A stretch of DNA of 64,000 bases, taken from the NCBI GenBank assembly GCA_026705925.1, contig JAPOZT010000034.1, positions 1 to 64,000 of the forward strand, in the 5' to 3' direction. Made by a program: the position numbers and the translations under genes. Positions 33,437-42,582 of this stretch are shown here, piece by piece. Origin of the DNA: Gemmatimonadota bacterium. Lineage in GTDB: Bacteria; JAAXHH01. Every line of letters starts with the position of its first letter. Position 1 is the first letter of the stretch. The notes under the pieces are model-generated. The model saw nothing but the letters and a program-made list of their open reading frames with translations. It was not told where the DNA came from and did no database searches.

Positions 33437-34751
33437 CGCGGTCCTCCATCTCACCGTCGCCATCCTCTTCGGACCGGGGATGCAGCCGGGTCACCTCCGC
33501 CTTGATGATGCGTTGCCCTTCGACTTCCTGCACCACGATCCGGGCGTTCGGGAACGGCACTTCCTCTCCGGGTTCGGGCACCCGGCCGAGTTCATTGAAG
33601 ATCAGCCCGCCGACGGTTTCGAACCCGTCCGGTGTGATATCGAGGTCCAGGATGTCGTTAAGCGCATCTATGTTGAGCCGGGCGTGGACGATGTAGGAAC
33701 CGTCGGGCATCGCCTCATACATGGGGTCCTCGTCGTCGTACTCGTCCTGTATCTCGCCGACGATCTCCTCGAGCAGGTCTTCCAGGGTCACCAGGCCCGC
33801 GGTAGTCCCGTGTTCATCCACGACGATGGCCAGGTGGATCTTCTCCTGCTGGAACTCTTTCAGCAGCTCGGCGGCTTTCTTGGTCTCCGGCACGACGTAG
33901 GGCGGGCGAAGCAACCCGTCCAGGTCCTTCTCCCCATCCGGGTCTTCGCTCAGCTGAAGCAGGTCCTTGGCATAGACGACGCCCACGATATCGTCGACGG
34001 TGTCGCCGTAGATCGGAATCCGGGAATGTCCCATCTCGCGGATGAGTTCCAGCAGTTCCGGTATGGGCCTGGACCGCTCGGCGCACACCATGTCCACTCT
34101 CGGGACCATCACCTCGCGCACGCTGGTGTCGTGCATTTCGATGATGCTGCTGATCATCTCCTTGTCGTCTGGCTTCAGTTCGTGGGTTTCCTCCAGTTCG
34201 AGCACCCGGTGCAGTTCGTCGTCAAGCCAGTATGGATTGCGTCCGCTGCTGAAGAGCCCCGCGCGCGCCATGCGCAGGTTGATGAGCAGCAGCGGGGTGA
34301 TCAGCGGCCAGAACAGCCAGTAGCTGATGAGCACGAGTACGGCGGAGACGCGAACGGTCAGGTCGGAGTATTGCGACACGAGCAGCCTGGGCAGCCATTC
34401 GATGAGCACCAGCAGGAGCCCGATGGCGAATAGTCCGGAGAGGGTCAGGGTCAGTGTCGAACCGAACCAGTCGGTGAGCGGCGGGGTCAGGAACAGCGCC
34501 ACCACGGAGATCACGACGCCGGCCGTGGTGATGATCTTCCCGATCAGCAGGGTGGTGAAAAGGCGTTCCTGGTTGTCCAGCCACCGGGTAACGCGGCTGG
34601 ACTGTCCGCCCTCGTGGGCGGCCTTGAGTTCCTGGAGCGTGGTTTTGGGCAGGCTGGAAAACGCGGATTCCGCTCCGGTCAGGAGCATGGCGTAGAGGGT
34701 GCATCCAATGAGGACAAGCCATTCGATCAATAGAGGAACGTCGTCATCCAC
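33429..34751 (-). CDS. CNNM/CorC-type transporter-like protein (HlyC/CorC family)
   Basis: About 440 residues. An N-terminal DUF21 membrane domain has four hydrophobic segments (IEWLVLIGCTLYAMLLTGAE, IGKIITTAGVVISVVALFL, LSGLFAIGLLLVLIEW, VLVLISYWLFWPLITPLLL). It is followed by a CBS pair (REVMVPRVDMVC, HSRIPIYGDTVDDIVGVVYAKDLL, IHLAIVVDEHGTTAGLVTLEDLLEEIVGEI) and a C-terminal CorC/HlyC transporter-associated domain. Members handle Mg2+/Co2+ at the inner membrane. I chose GTG 34751, which overlaps the ybeY stop by 8 bp with GGAG upstream. The frame to 34889 reads through the ybeY tail repeat. The PhoH-YbeY-CorC order is a common conserved cluster. Confidence 0.88.
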   Translation of the reverse strand: MDDDVPLLIEWLVLIGCTLYAMLLTGAESAFSSLPKTTLQELKAAHEGGQSSRVTRWLDNQERLFTTLLIGKIITTAGVVISVVALFLTPPLTDWFGSTLTLTLSGLFAIGLLLVLIEWLPRLLVSQYSDLTVRVSAVLVLISYWLFWPLITPLLLINLRMARAGLFSSGRNPYWLDDELHRVLELEETHELKPDDKEMISSIIEMHDTSVREVMVPRVDMVCAERSRPIPELLELIREMGHSRIPIYGDTVDDIVGVVYAKDLLQLSEDPDGEKDLDGLLRPPYVVPETKKAAELLKEFQQEKIHLAIVVDEHGTTAGLVTLEDLLEEIVGEIQDEYDDEDPMYEAMPDGSYIVHARLNIDALNDILDLDITPDGFETVGGLIFNELGRVPEPGEEVPFPNARIVVQEVEGQRIIKAEVTRLHPRSEEDGDGEMEDRVA

Positions 34752-35304
34752 AACACTTTTCTCCCACTTGACCTTCCGGAATCCCGCGGGCGGCCTGGGT
34801 GACCAATTCAGCCCGGTCGGCCCGGTCAGCCGGCACGACCCGTTCAGCCAGGTCAGCCTGACCGGCCTGGTCGACCCGGGCAGCCGCATCCGCCGAATAG
34901 ACCCGCTCCTTCTCCCGCATTACTTTGCGCTGCGAAGCGTTTTGATGGTCATATCCCAGCAGGTGCAGACACCCATGGACGACGAGCCGTTGCAGCTCGT
35001 CGTCCAGGGACACGTGATAGCGTTCGGCCTGTTCCCGGGCCCGGTCGACGGATACGTATACGTCGCCCAGGGTCTCCCCTTCGGATCCGGGATCGTCGTC
35101 CATTCCGAACGACAGCACGTCCGTCGCGCGATCCAGATGGCGGTACTTGTGATTCAACTTCCGGATATAGGGGTCATCGACCAGTACCACGGTCACGGCC
35201 GCACGATCCCGGCCTTCGCCCCGGAGTATCCGGCTTACTGCGCTCCATAACGCCTCGCGCGGAATATCCGGCGCGGGCAGGACGGTCTCGATCTCGATAT
35301 TCAA
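34744..35304 (-). CDS. ybeY: Endoribonuclease YbeY
   Basis: A 186-residue rRNA maturation nuclease. The zinc motif HGCLHLLGYDH (HxxxHxxxxxH pattern), LNHKYRHLDRATDVLSF and LGDVYVS are intact. It processes 16S rRNA 3' ends and acts in ribosome quality control. The last 40 residues (VDQAGQADLAERVVPADRADRAE) are low-complexity, encoded by the GC-rich repeat at 34786-34885, and do not belong to the usual about 150-residue fold. It starts 18 bp after phoH. Confidence 0.93.
   Translation of the reverse strand: MNIEIETVLPAPDIPREALWSAVSRILRGEGRDRAAVTVVLVDDPYIRKLNHKYRHLDRATDVLSFGMDDDPGSEGETLGDVYVSVDRAREQAERYHVSLDDELQRLVVHGCLHLLGYDHQNASQRKVMREKERVYSADAAARVDQAGQADLAERVVPADRADRAELVTQAARGIPEGQVGEKCCG
34786..34885 (-). 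repeat. Degenerate 9-bp GC-rich repeat encoding the YbeY tail
   Basis: CGGTCGGCC/CAGGTCAGC-type 9-mers form the 3' end of ybeY and encode an Ala/Asp/Arg/Gln-rich extension. The tract ends just before the CorC start. Confidence 0.65.
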
Positions 35305-35322
35305 GTGTCGTCGCGGGTGGAA

Positions 35323-36288
35323 TTACAGGTTTTCATGGCGTTCATAGGCCTTGATGATGTCCTGGACGAGCCGGTGCCTGACCACGTCCGTCTCCGTCAG
35401 GTATACGAAGGAGATCCCGCGGATGTCCGCGAGCACTTCCTGCACGTGTACCAGTCCGGAAACCTTGTCCTCGGGCAAATCGATCTGGGTGATGTCTCCC
35501 GTGATGATCGCCTTGGAGTTCGCGCCCAGGCGGGTCAGGAACATCTTCATCTGCGCCGTCGTCGTGTTCTGGGCCTCGTCGAGTATGACGAAGGCGTTGT
35601 TCAGCGTACGGCCGCGCATGTACGCCATGGCGATGATCTCAATGGTCCCGTCTTCGATGAGCCGCCCGGCCTTGTGGTTCGGGATCATGTCGTGCAGCGC
35701 GTCGTAGAGCGGCTTCAGGTACGGGTCCACCTTTTCCCGCGGGTCGCCGGGCAGAAAGCCGAGACTCTCTCCCGCTTCAACGGCCGGCCGCGCCAGCACA
35801 ATCCGGTCGACTTCTCCGTGGCGTAGGGCCGAGATGGCCATGGCGACGGCCAGGTAGGTCTTCCCCGTTCCCGCGGGACCGATGGAGAAGACGATATCGC
35901 ACTTGCGGACCTGGTCGACGTACTTCTGTTGATTGGGACTCCGTGCCCGGATCCGTTCCCGCCGGGAGAGCACGTCGATGGATTCGCCGTAACCTGATCC
36001 CGGGTTTTCGCCGCTTTTCGTCCCGGTTCGCGTTGCGCGGATGATGTCATCCACTTCCTTCGTCCGGCCCTGCTGGACGGATTTTATCATCTCGCGCAGC
36101 ACGCTGGTGATCTGCCTGACCTCTTCCGCCTTGCCCGTGATCACGACCTCTTCGCCCCGGGCGGTGATTTTGGCGTCGAATTCGCTTTCGATGGCACGCA
36201 GCCTTGAGTCAAACTGGCCATAGAGCGCGAGGGGATCGATGCCCTTGGCCGACAGACGTTGCGTAACCGTGTTTTTCAATGATGGCAT
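35323..36288 (-). CDS. PhoH family ATPase (PhoH-like)
   Basis: A 321-residue PhoH-like protein. An N-terminal KH-like segment ([18 protein letters not shown]) precedes the P-loop [37 protein letters not shown] and [12 protein letters not shown] (Walker B) follow, then [10 protein letters not shown]. It is predicted to be a cytoplasmic ATP-dependent RNA helicase/ribonuclease partner, and it is found beside ybeY in many genomes. The start at ATG 36288 lacks a strong Shine-Dalgarno site. A longer frame from 36354 is possible but has no family support. Confidence 0.93.
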   Translation of the reverse strand: MPSLKNTVTQRLSAKGIDPLALYGQFDSRLRAIESEFDAKITARGEEVVITGKAEEVRQITSVLREMIKSVQQGRTKEVDDIIRATRTGTKSGENPGSGYGESIDVLSRRERIRARSPNQQKYVDQVRKCDIVFSIGPAGTGKTYLAVAMAISALRHGEVDRIVLARPAVEAGESLGFLPGDPREKVDPYLKPLYDALHDMIPNHKAGRLIEDGTIEIIAMAYMRGRTLNNAFVILDEAQNTTTAQMKMFLTRLGANSKAIITGDITQIDLPEDKVSGLVHVQEVLADIRGISFVYLTETDVVRHRLVQDIIKAYERHENL

Positions 36289-36405
36289 ATATTGGAAGGT
36301 CGATGCTTGTACGGTGCGATGCGCCGGTCTGTTCGAATTGTCCGGACAGGCCACGCTTTCGCCACGTTTCCCGTAAGTAAAATCTAAGGCTGAATCCGGT
36401 CCGTG

Positions 36406-36918
36406 TCAAGCGTATTCCGAATGCGATTCGATGCCGAGACGGTCCAGCAATGCGTCGAAATCCTCCATGATCCGGTGTATGCCGCGCTGGACTTCCGCGG
36501 CGGACGACCTGATGCGATCTGCCGTCTGCCCGTCGACCAGCCCGTCGTCGCAGGCCTGCTTCAACTCGTCCTCGTCCAGCACGCGGCAGCCGCCGTCCGG
36601 GAAGAACCACAGGTCCAGCAACTGGTCGTCGTATTCCACGCGATCCGGTCCGATCCGCACCCGGTCGCACAGGTGCACGTAATGCCCGACGAGGCGGCCG
36701 GCGGGTCCGATCATCTTCCAGAGGACGTACGGAAGCCCCTCTTCGTAGTACGCCAGGGTCAGCGTGCCGGCAGGGATCCGGATGTCGCCCTGGCTGTACG
36801 GCCGGTCGGACCGGTAGGAGATGACCAGGCGGCTGCCGCCGTGGTGCAGCAGGCCGCACTGGAAGGACTGGTCGGGCTTGCCCGGGTTGTGCTTGATTTC
36901 CGTGATAGTGGCGGCCAT
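36406..36918 (-). CDS. DUF402 domain protein
   Basis: A 170-residue protein. The DUF402 core reads GHYVHLCDRVRIGPDRVEYDDQ, LDLWFFPDGGCRVLDEDELKQA, a beta-barrel fold known from FAU-1 and YtjT/SCO4506-like nucleotide or RNA phosphatases, where the Asp/Tyr cluster binds metal. The start is ATG 36918, 8 bp after the stop of the thioredoxin-like gene. The frame to 37008 would run through repeat DNA. The exact substrate is unknown. Confidence 0.82.
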   Translation of the reverse strand: MAATITEIKHNPGKPDQSFQCGLLHHGGSRLVISYRSDRPYSQGDIRIPAGTLTLAYYEEGLPYVLWKMIGPAGRLVGHYVHLCDRVRIGPDRVEYDDQLLDLWFFPDGGCRVLDEDELKQACDDGLVDGQTADRIRSSAAEVQRGIHRIMEDFDALLDRLGIESHSEYA

Positions 36919-36925
36919 GGATGGA

Positions 36926-37480
36926 TCAGGCGGTCCGCTCGGTCCGTTCGGTCCGCTCGATCCGTTCGAGGACGTCCCGGATCTCCGTGACGAGAGGACC
37001 GTTACCATTCTGCCGGTACCAGGTACGGATACGCGGGTAGATATCTTCCATGGGGATTCTGCCCTTGTTGTCCCGCATGATCGCCTGGCACGCCTCGGGC
37101 CGCGGTCCCCACCGGGCCAGCTCGTTCAGGCCGTCGTCCATGAAGACAAGGTAGGGAATGGCCTTCGAACCGTCGGTGAGATACCGGTCCATGATATCGA
37201 GGTTCTCGTCCCGGCGGAAGATACGGTACGCGATGGACGGGCAGCCCTCCAGCACGCGGACGATGGGCGGAAGGCTCTGCACCACGTCGCCGCACCAGTC
37301 CTCCGCAAGGATCAGCACCTTCAGGGGCGTCTCGACGGCGGCGAAGAAACCGGCGTCCTCCCCTTCCAGGCTGAACTTGTCGTAATTGTCATGGAACCGC
37401 TCGAGATTCTTCTCGCTGTTCCCCATGTAGTCATCCCACAGGAATCCCGAGGCGAATCGTTCTTCGGAAACTACGGACAT
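36926..37480 (-). CDS. Thioredoxin-fold protein with a single active-site Cys
   Basis: A 184-residue protein from ATG 37480 (GGAG 5 nt upstream). VLILAEDWCGDVVQSLPPIVRV contains a WCGD active site (C63), a thioredoxin_9-like family in which the usual second Cys is Asp. PYLVFMDDGLNELARWGPRP is the later cis-Pro region. It may act as a thiol peroxidase, reductase or bacillithiol-type partner. No signal peptide. The RIERTERTERTA tail comes from a CGGTCCGCT-type repeat at 36928-36975. Confidence 0.8.
   Translation of the reverse strand: MSVVSEERFASGFLWDDYMGNSEKNLERFHDNYDKFSLEGEDAGFFAAVETPLKVLILAEDWCGDVVQSLPPIVRVLEGCPSIAYRIFRRDENLDIMDRYLTDGSKAIPYLVFMDDGLNELARWGPRPEACQAIMRDNKGRIPMEDIYPRIRTWYRQNGNGPLVTEIRDVLERIERTERTERTA
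36928..36975 (-). repeat. 9-bp repeat encoding the thioredoxin-like protein's tail
   Basis: CGGTCCGCT/CGGTCCGTT/CGATCCGTT units with a 9-bp period give the repeated Arg-Thr-Glu tail just before the stop. Confidence 0.7.
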
Positions 37481-37507
37481 GGCGTCTCCAGGCTGTTTCG
37501 AGGTTGA

Positions 37508-37570
37508 CTTGGACAGGTTGACGGGACGAATGGCCGGGACGAATGGTCGGGACAAATTGCCGGGACGGTC
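37508..37570 (+). repeat. Short tandem repeat between nitroreductase and thioredoxin-like genes
   Basis: GACGGGACGAATGGCCGG-like units recur about every 14-15 bp and end at the nitroreductase stop. No gene lies here. Confidence 0.6.
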
Positions 37571-38135
37571 AGGCGAACCACTCGGTCCGTTCGGCGGCGG
37601 GCACTCTTTTCTGGGCGGGGACCTGCGCGGGATAGCCGGTGTAGAGGAAACCTACGATCTCTTCTTCCCGGTCGTCGATTTTCAGCAGTTCCAGCGTATC
37701 GGGATCCCGTATCAGGCCTCCCGTGCTCCACTGCATGCCGATGCCCTCTTCCCAGGCGGCCAGGGCGATATTGTGCATGGCGCAACAGGTTGCCGCGTAG
37801 TCCTCTCGCGCGCGAAAGGCGTCCGCGTCCTTCTTGCAGACCACGCCAATGATCACGGGCTTGGACATGATCTTGACATAGCCCTTCTCCGTGGCCTTCC
37901 GCAGAATATCGGGATCGTCCGACTTTGTCTTTTCCCGCTGGATCCCGCAGTAGATGTGCGCCAGGGTCTCCTTGGTCTTCCCGGTGACGACCAGGAAGCG
38001 CCAGGGTTCCGTCAGCTTGTGGTTCGGCGCCCACACGGCGGTTTCGAGCACGCGGGCGATCACTTCCCGGGGGACCGGTTCCGACTTGAATTCGTAAATC
38101 GACCGTCTGTTCCGGATCGTATCGAATACGGACAT
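37569..38135 (-). CDS. Nitroreductase family protein
   Basis: A 188-residue FMN-dependent oxidoreductase. TIRNRRSIYEFKSEPVPREVI gives the FMN phosphate-binding Arg-Arg-Ser, TAVWAPNHKLTEPWRFLVV is the next core segment, and the C-terminal GFLYTGYPAQVP completes the fold. Such enzymes reduce nitro or quinone compounds using NAD(P)H. The protein is of YdjA-like size. It lies downstream of the Feo genes, but the spacer holds nothing that ties it to them. Confidence 0.9.
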   Translation of the reverse strand: MSVFDTIRNRRSIYEFKSEPVPREVIARVLETAVWAPNHKLTEPWRFLVVTGKTKETLAHIYCGIQREKTKSDDPDILRKATEKGYVKIMSKPVIIGVVCKKDADAFRAREDYAATCCAMHNIALAAWEEGIGMQWSTGGLIRDPDTLELLKIDDREEEIVGFLYTGYPAQVPAQKRVPAAERTEWFA

Positions 38136-38170
38136 GTTATTGGATGTAGACCAATGCCTTTCAACAAAAG

Positions 38171-38413
38171 CTATTCCCGGACGGACTCCTCAACCTGGAT
38201 CGGCTCCACCTGGATCAGCTCGTCGTCCCGCGATGCGCTGGACTGCCTGGACTGCCCGGCCATCCCGGCCATTCCGAGCTGACCGGAGCCGCCGTGACTG
38301 CAGATCCCGCATCCCTTGTGGTCCCGCGAGTTGAACTGCCGCGTGAAGGTGCGGACGACAAACGCGGCCGCGACCCCCACGACTATGGCGACGATCAGGG
38401 TTTGAAGGTCCAT
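38171..38413 (-). CDS. FeoB-associated Cys-rich membrane protein
   Basis: 80 residues: an N-terminal transmembrane helix (MDLQTLIVAIVVGVAAAFVV), a basic loop, then KGCGICSHGGSG, the Cys-rich signature of FeoB-associated proteins, and an acidic tail. It sits just after feoB, as usual for the family, and probably assists ferrous iron transfer at the inner membrane. A Met/Ala/Gly-rich stretch (GMAGMAGQ) comes from a short repeat. Confidence 0.82.
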   Translation of the reverse strand: MDLQTLIVAIVVGVAAAFVVRTFTRQFNSRDHKGCGICSHGGSGQLGMAGMAGQSRQSSASRDDELIQVEPIQVEESVRE

Positions 38414-38448
38414 GATAGCAAGATAATGACGGACGGGTTAAAAGCCAA

Positions 38449-38519
38449 GCGGTCCGGCGGCTGCCAGGCGGTCCGACGGCTGCCAGGCGGTCCGGCGGCT
38501 GCCAGGCGGTCCGACGGCG
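38449..38519 (+). repeat. Nearly four copies of a 19-bp repeat between feoB and its associated gene
   Basis: GCGGTCCGGCGGCTGCCAG-type units begin at 38449, 38468, 38487 and 38506 (last partial). The feoB stop follows at 38521. Confidence 0.85.
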
Positions 38520-38520
38520 G

Positions 38521-40731
38521 TTATCCGTACCCCAGGAGCAATCCCCCCTGGTAGACGACCAGGGACCCCACGTAGGCCAGGGCCGTCATGTACAGGACCA
38601 TGACGATGGGCCATTTCCAGCCGTTGGTCTCCCGTTTCACGATGGCGACCGTGGCCATGCACTGGCAGGCCAGCGCGAAAAACACCATGAGCGATACGGC
38701 GACCAGCGGCGTATAGACCCGATCGCCCGTTTCGGGATCCACCTCGCTTCGAAGCGAGGACCTCAGATCGACCGAGGTCTCATCGGCCTCCTCCACGTTG
38801 TAGATCGTGGCCATGGTGCTGACCAGCACTTCCCGGGCGACAAAGGAGGTGATCAGTCCAATGCCCACTTTCCAATCGAACCCGAGCGGCTCGATGGCCG
38901 GTTCGATCAACTGGCCGAGTTCGCCGGCGTAACTTTGCTGTATGCGCGACCGGGAAGTCATGGAATCGTAGTCGTCGGGTTGCGGATAGGACGCCAGGAA
39001 CCAGAGGACGACCGATATGGCCAGGATGATCTGGCCCGCCTCCGTCACGAAGACTTTTGCCCGCTCGTACATCTGCAGCAGGACCCACTTCAGGGAGGGC
39101 CGCCGGTAGGGTGGCAGTTCCATGACGAAACTCGTGGGGACGGCGTCCTTCATGAATAACCGCTTGAACACCAGTGCAGCGCCGATAGCGACGACGATCC
39201 CGAAAAAATACATGGAAAACAGCATGAGCCCCTGCAGCGTGAACACGCCCAGGATCGTCATGGACGGGAAGAACGCGCCGATCAGCAGGATGTACACGGG
39301 CAGGCGGGCGCTGCAGCTCATCAGCGGCGCGATCATGATGGTGATGAGGCGGTCCTTCCAGTTCTTGATCGTACGGGTCGCCATGATGCCGGGAATCGCA
39401 CAGGCAAAGGACGAAAGCAACGGCATGACCGAGTGGCCGGACAGGCCCATGCTCTTCATGAACCGGTCCATGATGAAGGCGACGCGGGCCATGTAGCCCG
39501 TGTCTTCGAGCAGGGCCAGGAAGAAGAAGAGGAAGAGGATCTGCGGGAGGAAGACCAGCACGGCGCCCACGCCGGCGATGACGCCGTCCACCAGCAGATC
39601 CCGCAGCATGCCGGCGGGCAGGAACTGGTAGACGAAGGCGCCCAGGGCGGCGATCCCGTCCTCAATGAGCGTCATGGGCGCTTCTGCCCAGGAGAATATG
39701 GACTGGAAGACCAGCGCGAACACGGCCAGGACGATGACCGGACCGGCAATCCGGTGGGTGAACGCGCGGTCCAAACGAACGCTCAGGCTGGCCTGGGCGT
39801 CCCGGTCCTCCCGCACCACCCGAGAATAGAGATCGTCGATCTGGTCATACCGCAGGATGGTCTCCAGCATCCGCCACGGAACCTGCAACTCGTCCAGCCT
39901 GCCCCGTGTCTGTTCCACGATGCGTTTCAGATCTTCCTTGCAGGAGGGGTCCTGTCGGCCTTCCATCCAAGTCTGCAGCGCCTGGTCGCTCGAAGTCACG
40001 CGCAACGCTTCCGAGGTCTGCGCCACCTCGTTCAGGTTCGTATGTTCCTCGAACCACGCCGCCGCGGGGGCGAGCGCCTCGTCGAGGAGGCCGCCCAGCA
40101 GCCGCCTCCGCGGAAACCGTTCGGCGAAGGAAACCGCTTCCCCGGCTGTTTCCGTCGACCCGTCCGTCCGTGCATCCCGATCCACCGGACCGACCTGGTC
40201 GAACATCATCCGTCTCAGTTCGTCTATGCCCTGTTGGCGGGACGCGACCACCGGAACGATCGGGACCTGCAACTGTTCGGACAGGGCGTCAAGGTCGATG
40301 TGGACGCCACTGCTGGCAGCGTTGTCCATCATGTTCATGGCCACGGCGACGGGGATGCCGAGGTCGATGAGCTGGGTGACCAGGTAGAGGTTCCGGTTGA
40401 GGTTCGAGGCGTCCGCCACGACCACGATGAGGCGGATGTCCAGGTCCTCGTCCGCTTCCCCGATCAGCACCTCCCGGGCGATGGAGTCGTCCAGGGACTT
40501 CGGGATAAGGCTGTACATCCCCGGCATGTCGTGCAGGCGAAGCGTGCCGCCGTCCGGACCCGTCACGATGCCCGTTTTCTTCTCCACGGTCACGCCGGAA
40601 TAGTTGCCCGTTTTCTGACGGAGCCCGGTCAACGAATTGAATACGGACGTCTTGCCGGTATTCGGGTTGCCGACGAGGAGTACGTCGTACACAGATTCCC
40701 GTGCCGTGTATGTATCGGTTGTTTCGGCCAT
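38521..40731 (-). CDS. feoB: Ferrous iron transporter FeoB
   Basis: A 736-residue protein from ATG 40731. The N-terminal G domain has G1 GNPNTGKTS (21-29), G3 DMPGMYSL and G4 MNMMD. A spacer follows, then a large membrane domain with several helices and the conserved IPGIMATRT/LSSFACAIPG gate-type motif and LPPYRRPSL. It moves Fe2+ across the inner membrane under control of GTP hydrolysis. Length is normal for the family. FeoA is 2 kb away in the same block, split from FeoB by PepSY and a small gene. A private promoter (40803-40831) may drive feoB. Confidence 0.95.
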   Translation of the reverse strand: MAETTDTYTARESVYDVLLVGNPNTGKTSVFNSLTGLRQKTGNYSGVTVEKKTGIVTGPDGGTLRLHDMPGMYSLIPKSLDDSIAREVLIGEADEDLDIRLIVVVADASNLNRNLYLVTQLIDLGIPVAVAMNMMDNAASSGVHIDLDALSEQLQVPIVPVVASRQQGIDELRRMMFDQVGPVDRDARTDGSTETAGEAVSFAERFPRRRLLGGLLDEALAPAAAWFEEHTNLNEVAQTSEALRVTSSDQALQTWMEGRQDPSCKEDLKRIVEQTRGRLDELQVPWRMLETILRYDQIDDLYSRVVREDRDAQASLSVRLDRAFTHRIAGPVIVLAVFALVFQSIFSWAEAPMTLIEDGIAALGAFVYQFLPAGMLRDLLVDGVIAGVGAVLVFLPQILFLFFFLALLEDTGYMARVAFIMDRFMKSMGLSGHSVMPLLSSFACAIPGIMATRTIKNWKDRLITIMIAPLMSCSARLPVYILLIGAFFPSMTILGVFTLQGLMLFSMYFFGIVVAIGAALVFKRLFMKDAVPTSFVMELPPYRRPSLKWVLLQMYERAKVFVTEAGQIILAISVVLWFLASYPQPDDYDSMTSRSRIQQSYAGELGQLIEPAIEPLGFDWKVGIGLITSFVAREVLVSTMATIYNVEEADETSVDLRSSLRSEVDPETGDRVYTPLVAVSLMVFFALACQCMATVAIVKRETNGWKWPIVMVLYMTALAYVGSLVVYQGGLLLGYG

Positions 40732-40802
40732 GTCACTGGATGATTCTGGAATGGAATCGGTATCAAAACCGGACCGGAAAACCGTCAAGCCCGGATCGAA
40801 AC

Positions 40803-40831
40803 AATATAACTAAATACATCATAAAAGGGAA
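40803..40831 (-). promoter_or_regulatory. Candidate promoter of feoB
   Basis: On the minus strand TTCCCT (40831-40826), a 17-bp spacer, TATATT (40808-40803), with start near 40796, about 65 nt before the feoB ATG. The -10 is good and the -35 poor. A GC-rich degenerate repeat (40876-40942) lies just upstream. Confidence 0.35.
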
Positions 40832-40948
40832 TAAAAAGCGAAGCGCATGGGCTGTCCGGGCTGACCACACCTTTTCCCGCCGGACCGCGACCAGGCAGGC
40901 CGCGACCAGCCAGACCTTGTCTCGCCAGGCCGCGACCGGGCAGGCCAC

Positions 40949-41347
40949 TCAATTCAGGTGGCTGTATCTGCACGGTGCAAAGGGGATGAGCTTGGCCGTG
41001 CGCTGCTGACCTGATTCGACCGGTTGTTCGGGATTGTCGGAAAAAAGTCGCTGAAAACTTGTCATGGCCCGTCTGAGGACGTGCACGAACATTCTGAAGG
41101 CGGGCAGGGGCATTTTGACGACCGTGTCGTCGAACGTCACGTCGATGTGTTTCGATGCCATGCTCTCCGGGCTTTGTTTCTGAATGTACTCGAAGGTCTG
41201 TACGACGCAGTCCAGGAGTTCGCGGAACTCGCCCGTCGACAGGGCGATGTTGGTGCGCCGATAGATGACATGTATATGACCGGAGTGGCATCGGTAAACC
41301 CGGGTCATGTTCTCTTCATCCTGTGCGAGCAAAGTGTGGTTCTTCAT
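40949..41347 (-). CDS. Small conserved-looking protein in the iron operon
   Basis: 132 residues from ATG 41347, with AGGAG 6 nt upstream, overlapping the PepSY gene by 32 bp. YRCHSGHIHVIYRRTNIALSTGEFRELL has a Cys-His-His group that could bind metal, and the rest is helical (DCVVQTFEYIQKQS, FRMFVHVLRRAMTSF). It resembles short cytoplasmic proteins found near Feo and siderophore genes, but I cannot name it. Its place between PepSY and feoB points to iron handling. Confidence 0.7.
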   Translation of the reverse strand: MKNHTLLAQDEENMTRVYRCHSGHIHVIYRRTNIALSTGEFRELLDCVVQTFEYIQKQSPESMASKHIDVTFDDTVVKMPLPAFRMFVHVLRRAMTSFQRLFSDNPEQPVESGQQRTAKLIPFAPCRYSHLN

Positions 41348-42521
41348 CGGATTCTCCTGGTATATCCTTCGTCGTGTATGCCCTGTCCTGCCGGCTTCTG
41401 TTGTACCTTCGGAATCGCCGCCATGCCAGCGAAAGCCCCGTCCAGACCAGGACCACGGCGCCGGCCGACGCCACGCCTGCGATGAGCTGGCCGAACCAAC
41501 CGGCCGCTTCGCCCGTATGAATCCAGCGCAGCCATGTGCGGATCTGCCGTCCCATGTTCAGGCTGGTGAAGGGTACCCATTCGATTGATTCCGCATCGCT
41601 CGTAGATACGGTAAGGGTCGATCGGGTCAGCGGAATGCGGTTGTCCATTTCAGATACGGTCAGTGTGGTGGTCTCCGCGCCTTCTTTCGGCAGGTTCAGG
41701 GTGATGTACGCCCATTCCGGAACCTGCTTCCGTGCCGCATCCAGAAAGGACTCGGAGGGCGCGAAAGAGGACGGCGCGGATTCCTCCTCCGGGTATTCCG
41801 GTTCCGCGGCGGCCTGCGAAGCCCGTTGCGGGGGTTCCGTACCCGTGAGCGTATAGACCAGGTTGCCGGCCCAGCGATAGGATATGACCAAGCCGCTCAG
41901 CGAGATCAGGAAGAGGGCGGGAAGGCACCAGATGCCGAAGGAATTGTGCCAGTTGAAATCCCGATTCTTCCCCTTAATACGAAAATTCGGGACAAAGACG
42001 GCCTTGAACGCCGCGAGGGTCCATTTGCGGGGCCACCAGATGTACAGTCCCGTGATGATCAACAGGCAGAAGGCCAGGTTGCAGGCGCCTGTAACCGCGC
42101 GGGTGACTGCCCTGTTCTCGCCCTCCGCGGCGAACCAGCGGTGCCAGTACACGATCTCACGCAAGAAATCGCGGACGGCAATATTGCCTTCGCCCCGGAC
42201 ATCCCCGGTATAGGGATCGACGAAGACGGTTTTCACTCGGCCGAATCGCACGACGTATGCCTCGTCTGGATCGGGACGGATGGTGACGGAGGTGGGTTCC
42301 GTTTCGGTTTCGACGTTCCGGACCGCCGACAGTACCGCGTCGAGATCCATGCGCTCCGCGCCCGAATGGGGTGGTCGGACCGTGGAGTAAGCCCGGTTGG
42401 CGAAGTCGACGATCTGGCTTTGGAAGGTGAGCAGCACGCCGGTGACGGACATGATCAGAATGACCACGCCGGCGACGACGCCCGAGGAGAGATGGATCCA
42501 GAAGATGGTTTTGCGAAACAT
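41316..42521 (-). CDS. PepSY-associated transmembrane protein (ferric-reductase-like)
   Basis: A 401-residue inner-membrane protein from ATG 42521. Helices include IFWIHLSSGVVAGVVILIMSVTGVLLTF, AFCLLIITGLYIWWPR, WCLPALFLISLSGLVI and LIAGVASAGAVVLVWTGLSL. Family His residues occur at the membrane edges (WIHLSSG, YWHRWF, FNWHNSFG, RWIHTGE), the pattern of a di-haem b-type centre. PepSY_TM proteins such as FoxB and PiuB reduce ferric siderophores in the periplasm. Between FeoA and FeoB this supports a reduce-then-import route for iron. Confidence 0.85.
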   Translation of the reverse strand: MFRKTIFWIHLSSGVVAGVVILIMSVTGVLLTFQSQIVDFANRAYSTVRPPHSGAERMDLDAVLSAVRNVETETEPTSVTIRPDPDEAYVVRFGRVKTVFVDPYTGDVRGEGNIAVRDFLREIVYWHRWFAAEGENRAVTRAVTGACNLAFCLLIITGLYIWWPRKWTLAAFKAVFVPNFRIKGKNRDFNWHNSFGIWCLPALFLISLSGLVISYRWAGNLVYTLTGTEPPQRASQAAAEPEYPEEESAPSSFAPSESFLDAARKQVPEWAYITLNLPKEGAETTTLTVSEMDNRIPLTRSTLTVSTSDAESIEWVPFTSLNMGRQIRTWLRWIHTGEAAGWFGQLIAGVASAGAVVLVWTGLSLAWRRFRRYNRSRQDRAYTTKDIPGESDEEPHFARTG

Positions 42522-42547
42522 GTAAGCCCCACAGTGATCCGATGAAT

Positions 42548-42576
42548 TTGACACCGAGCACCAGGGGGCATATATT
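42548..42576 (+). promoter_or_regulatory. Consensus promoter of small RNA 1
   Basis: TTGACA (42548-42553), exactly 17 bp, TATATT (42571-42576) on the plus strand, opposite all neighbouring genes. Expected start near 42583. Confidence 0.75.
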
Positions 42577-42582
42577 CAACAA

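Noticed and set aside
39433..40743. Plus-strand frame of 436 residues
   Set aside because: It is antisense to feoB.
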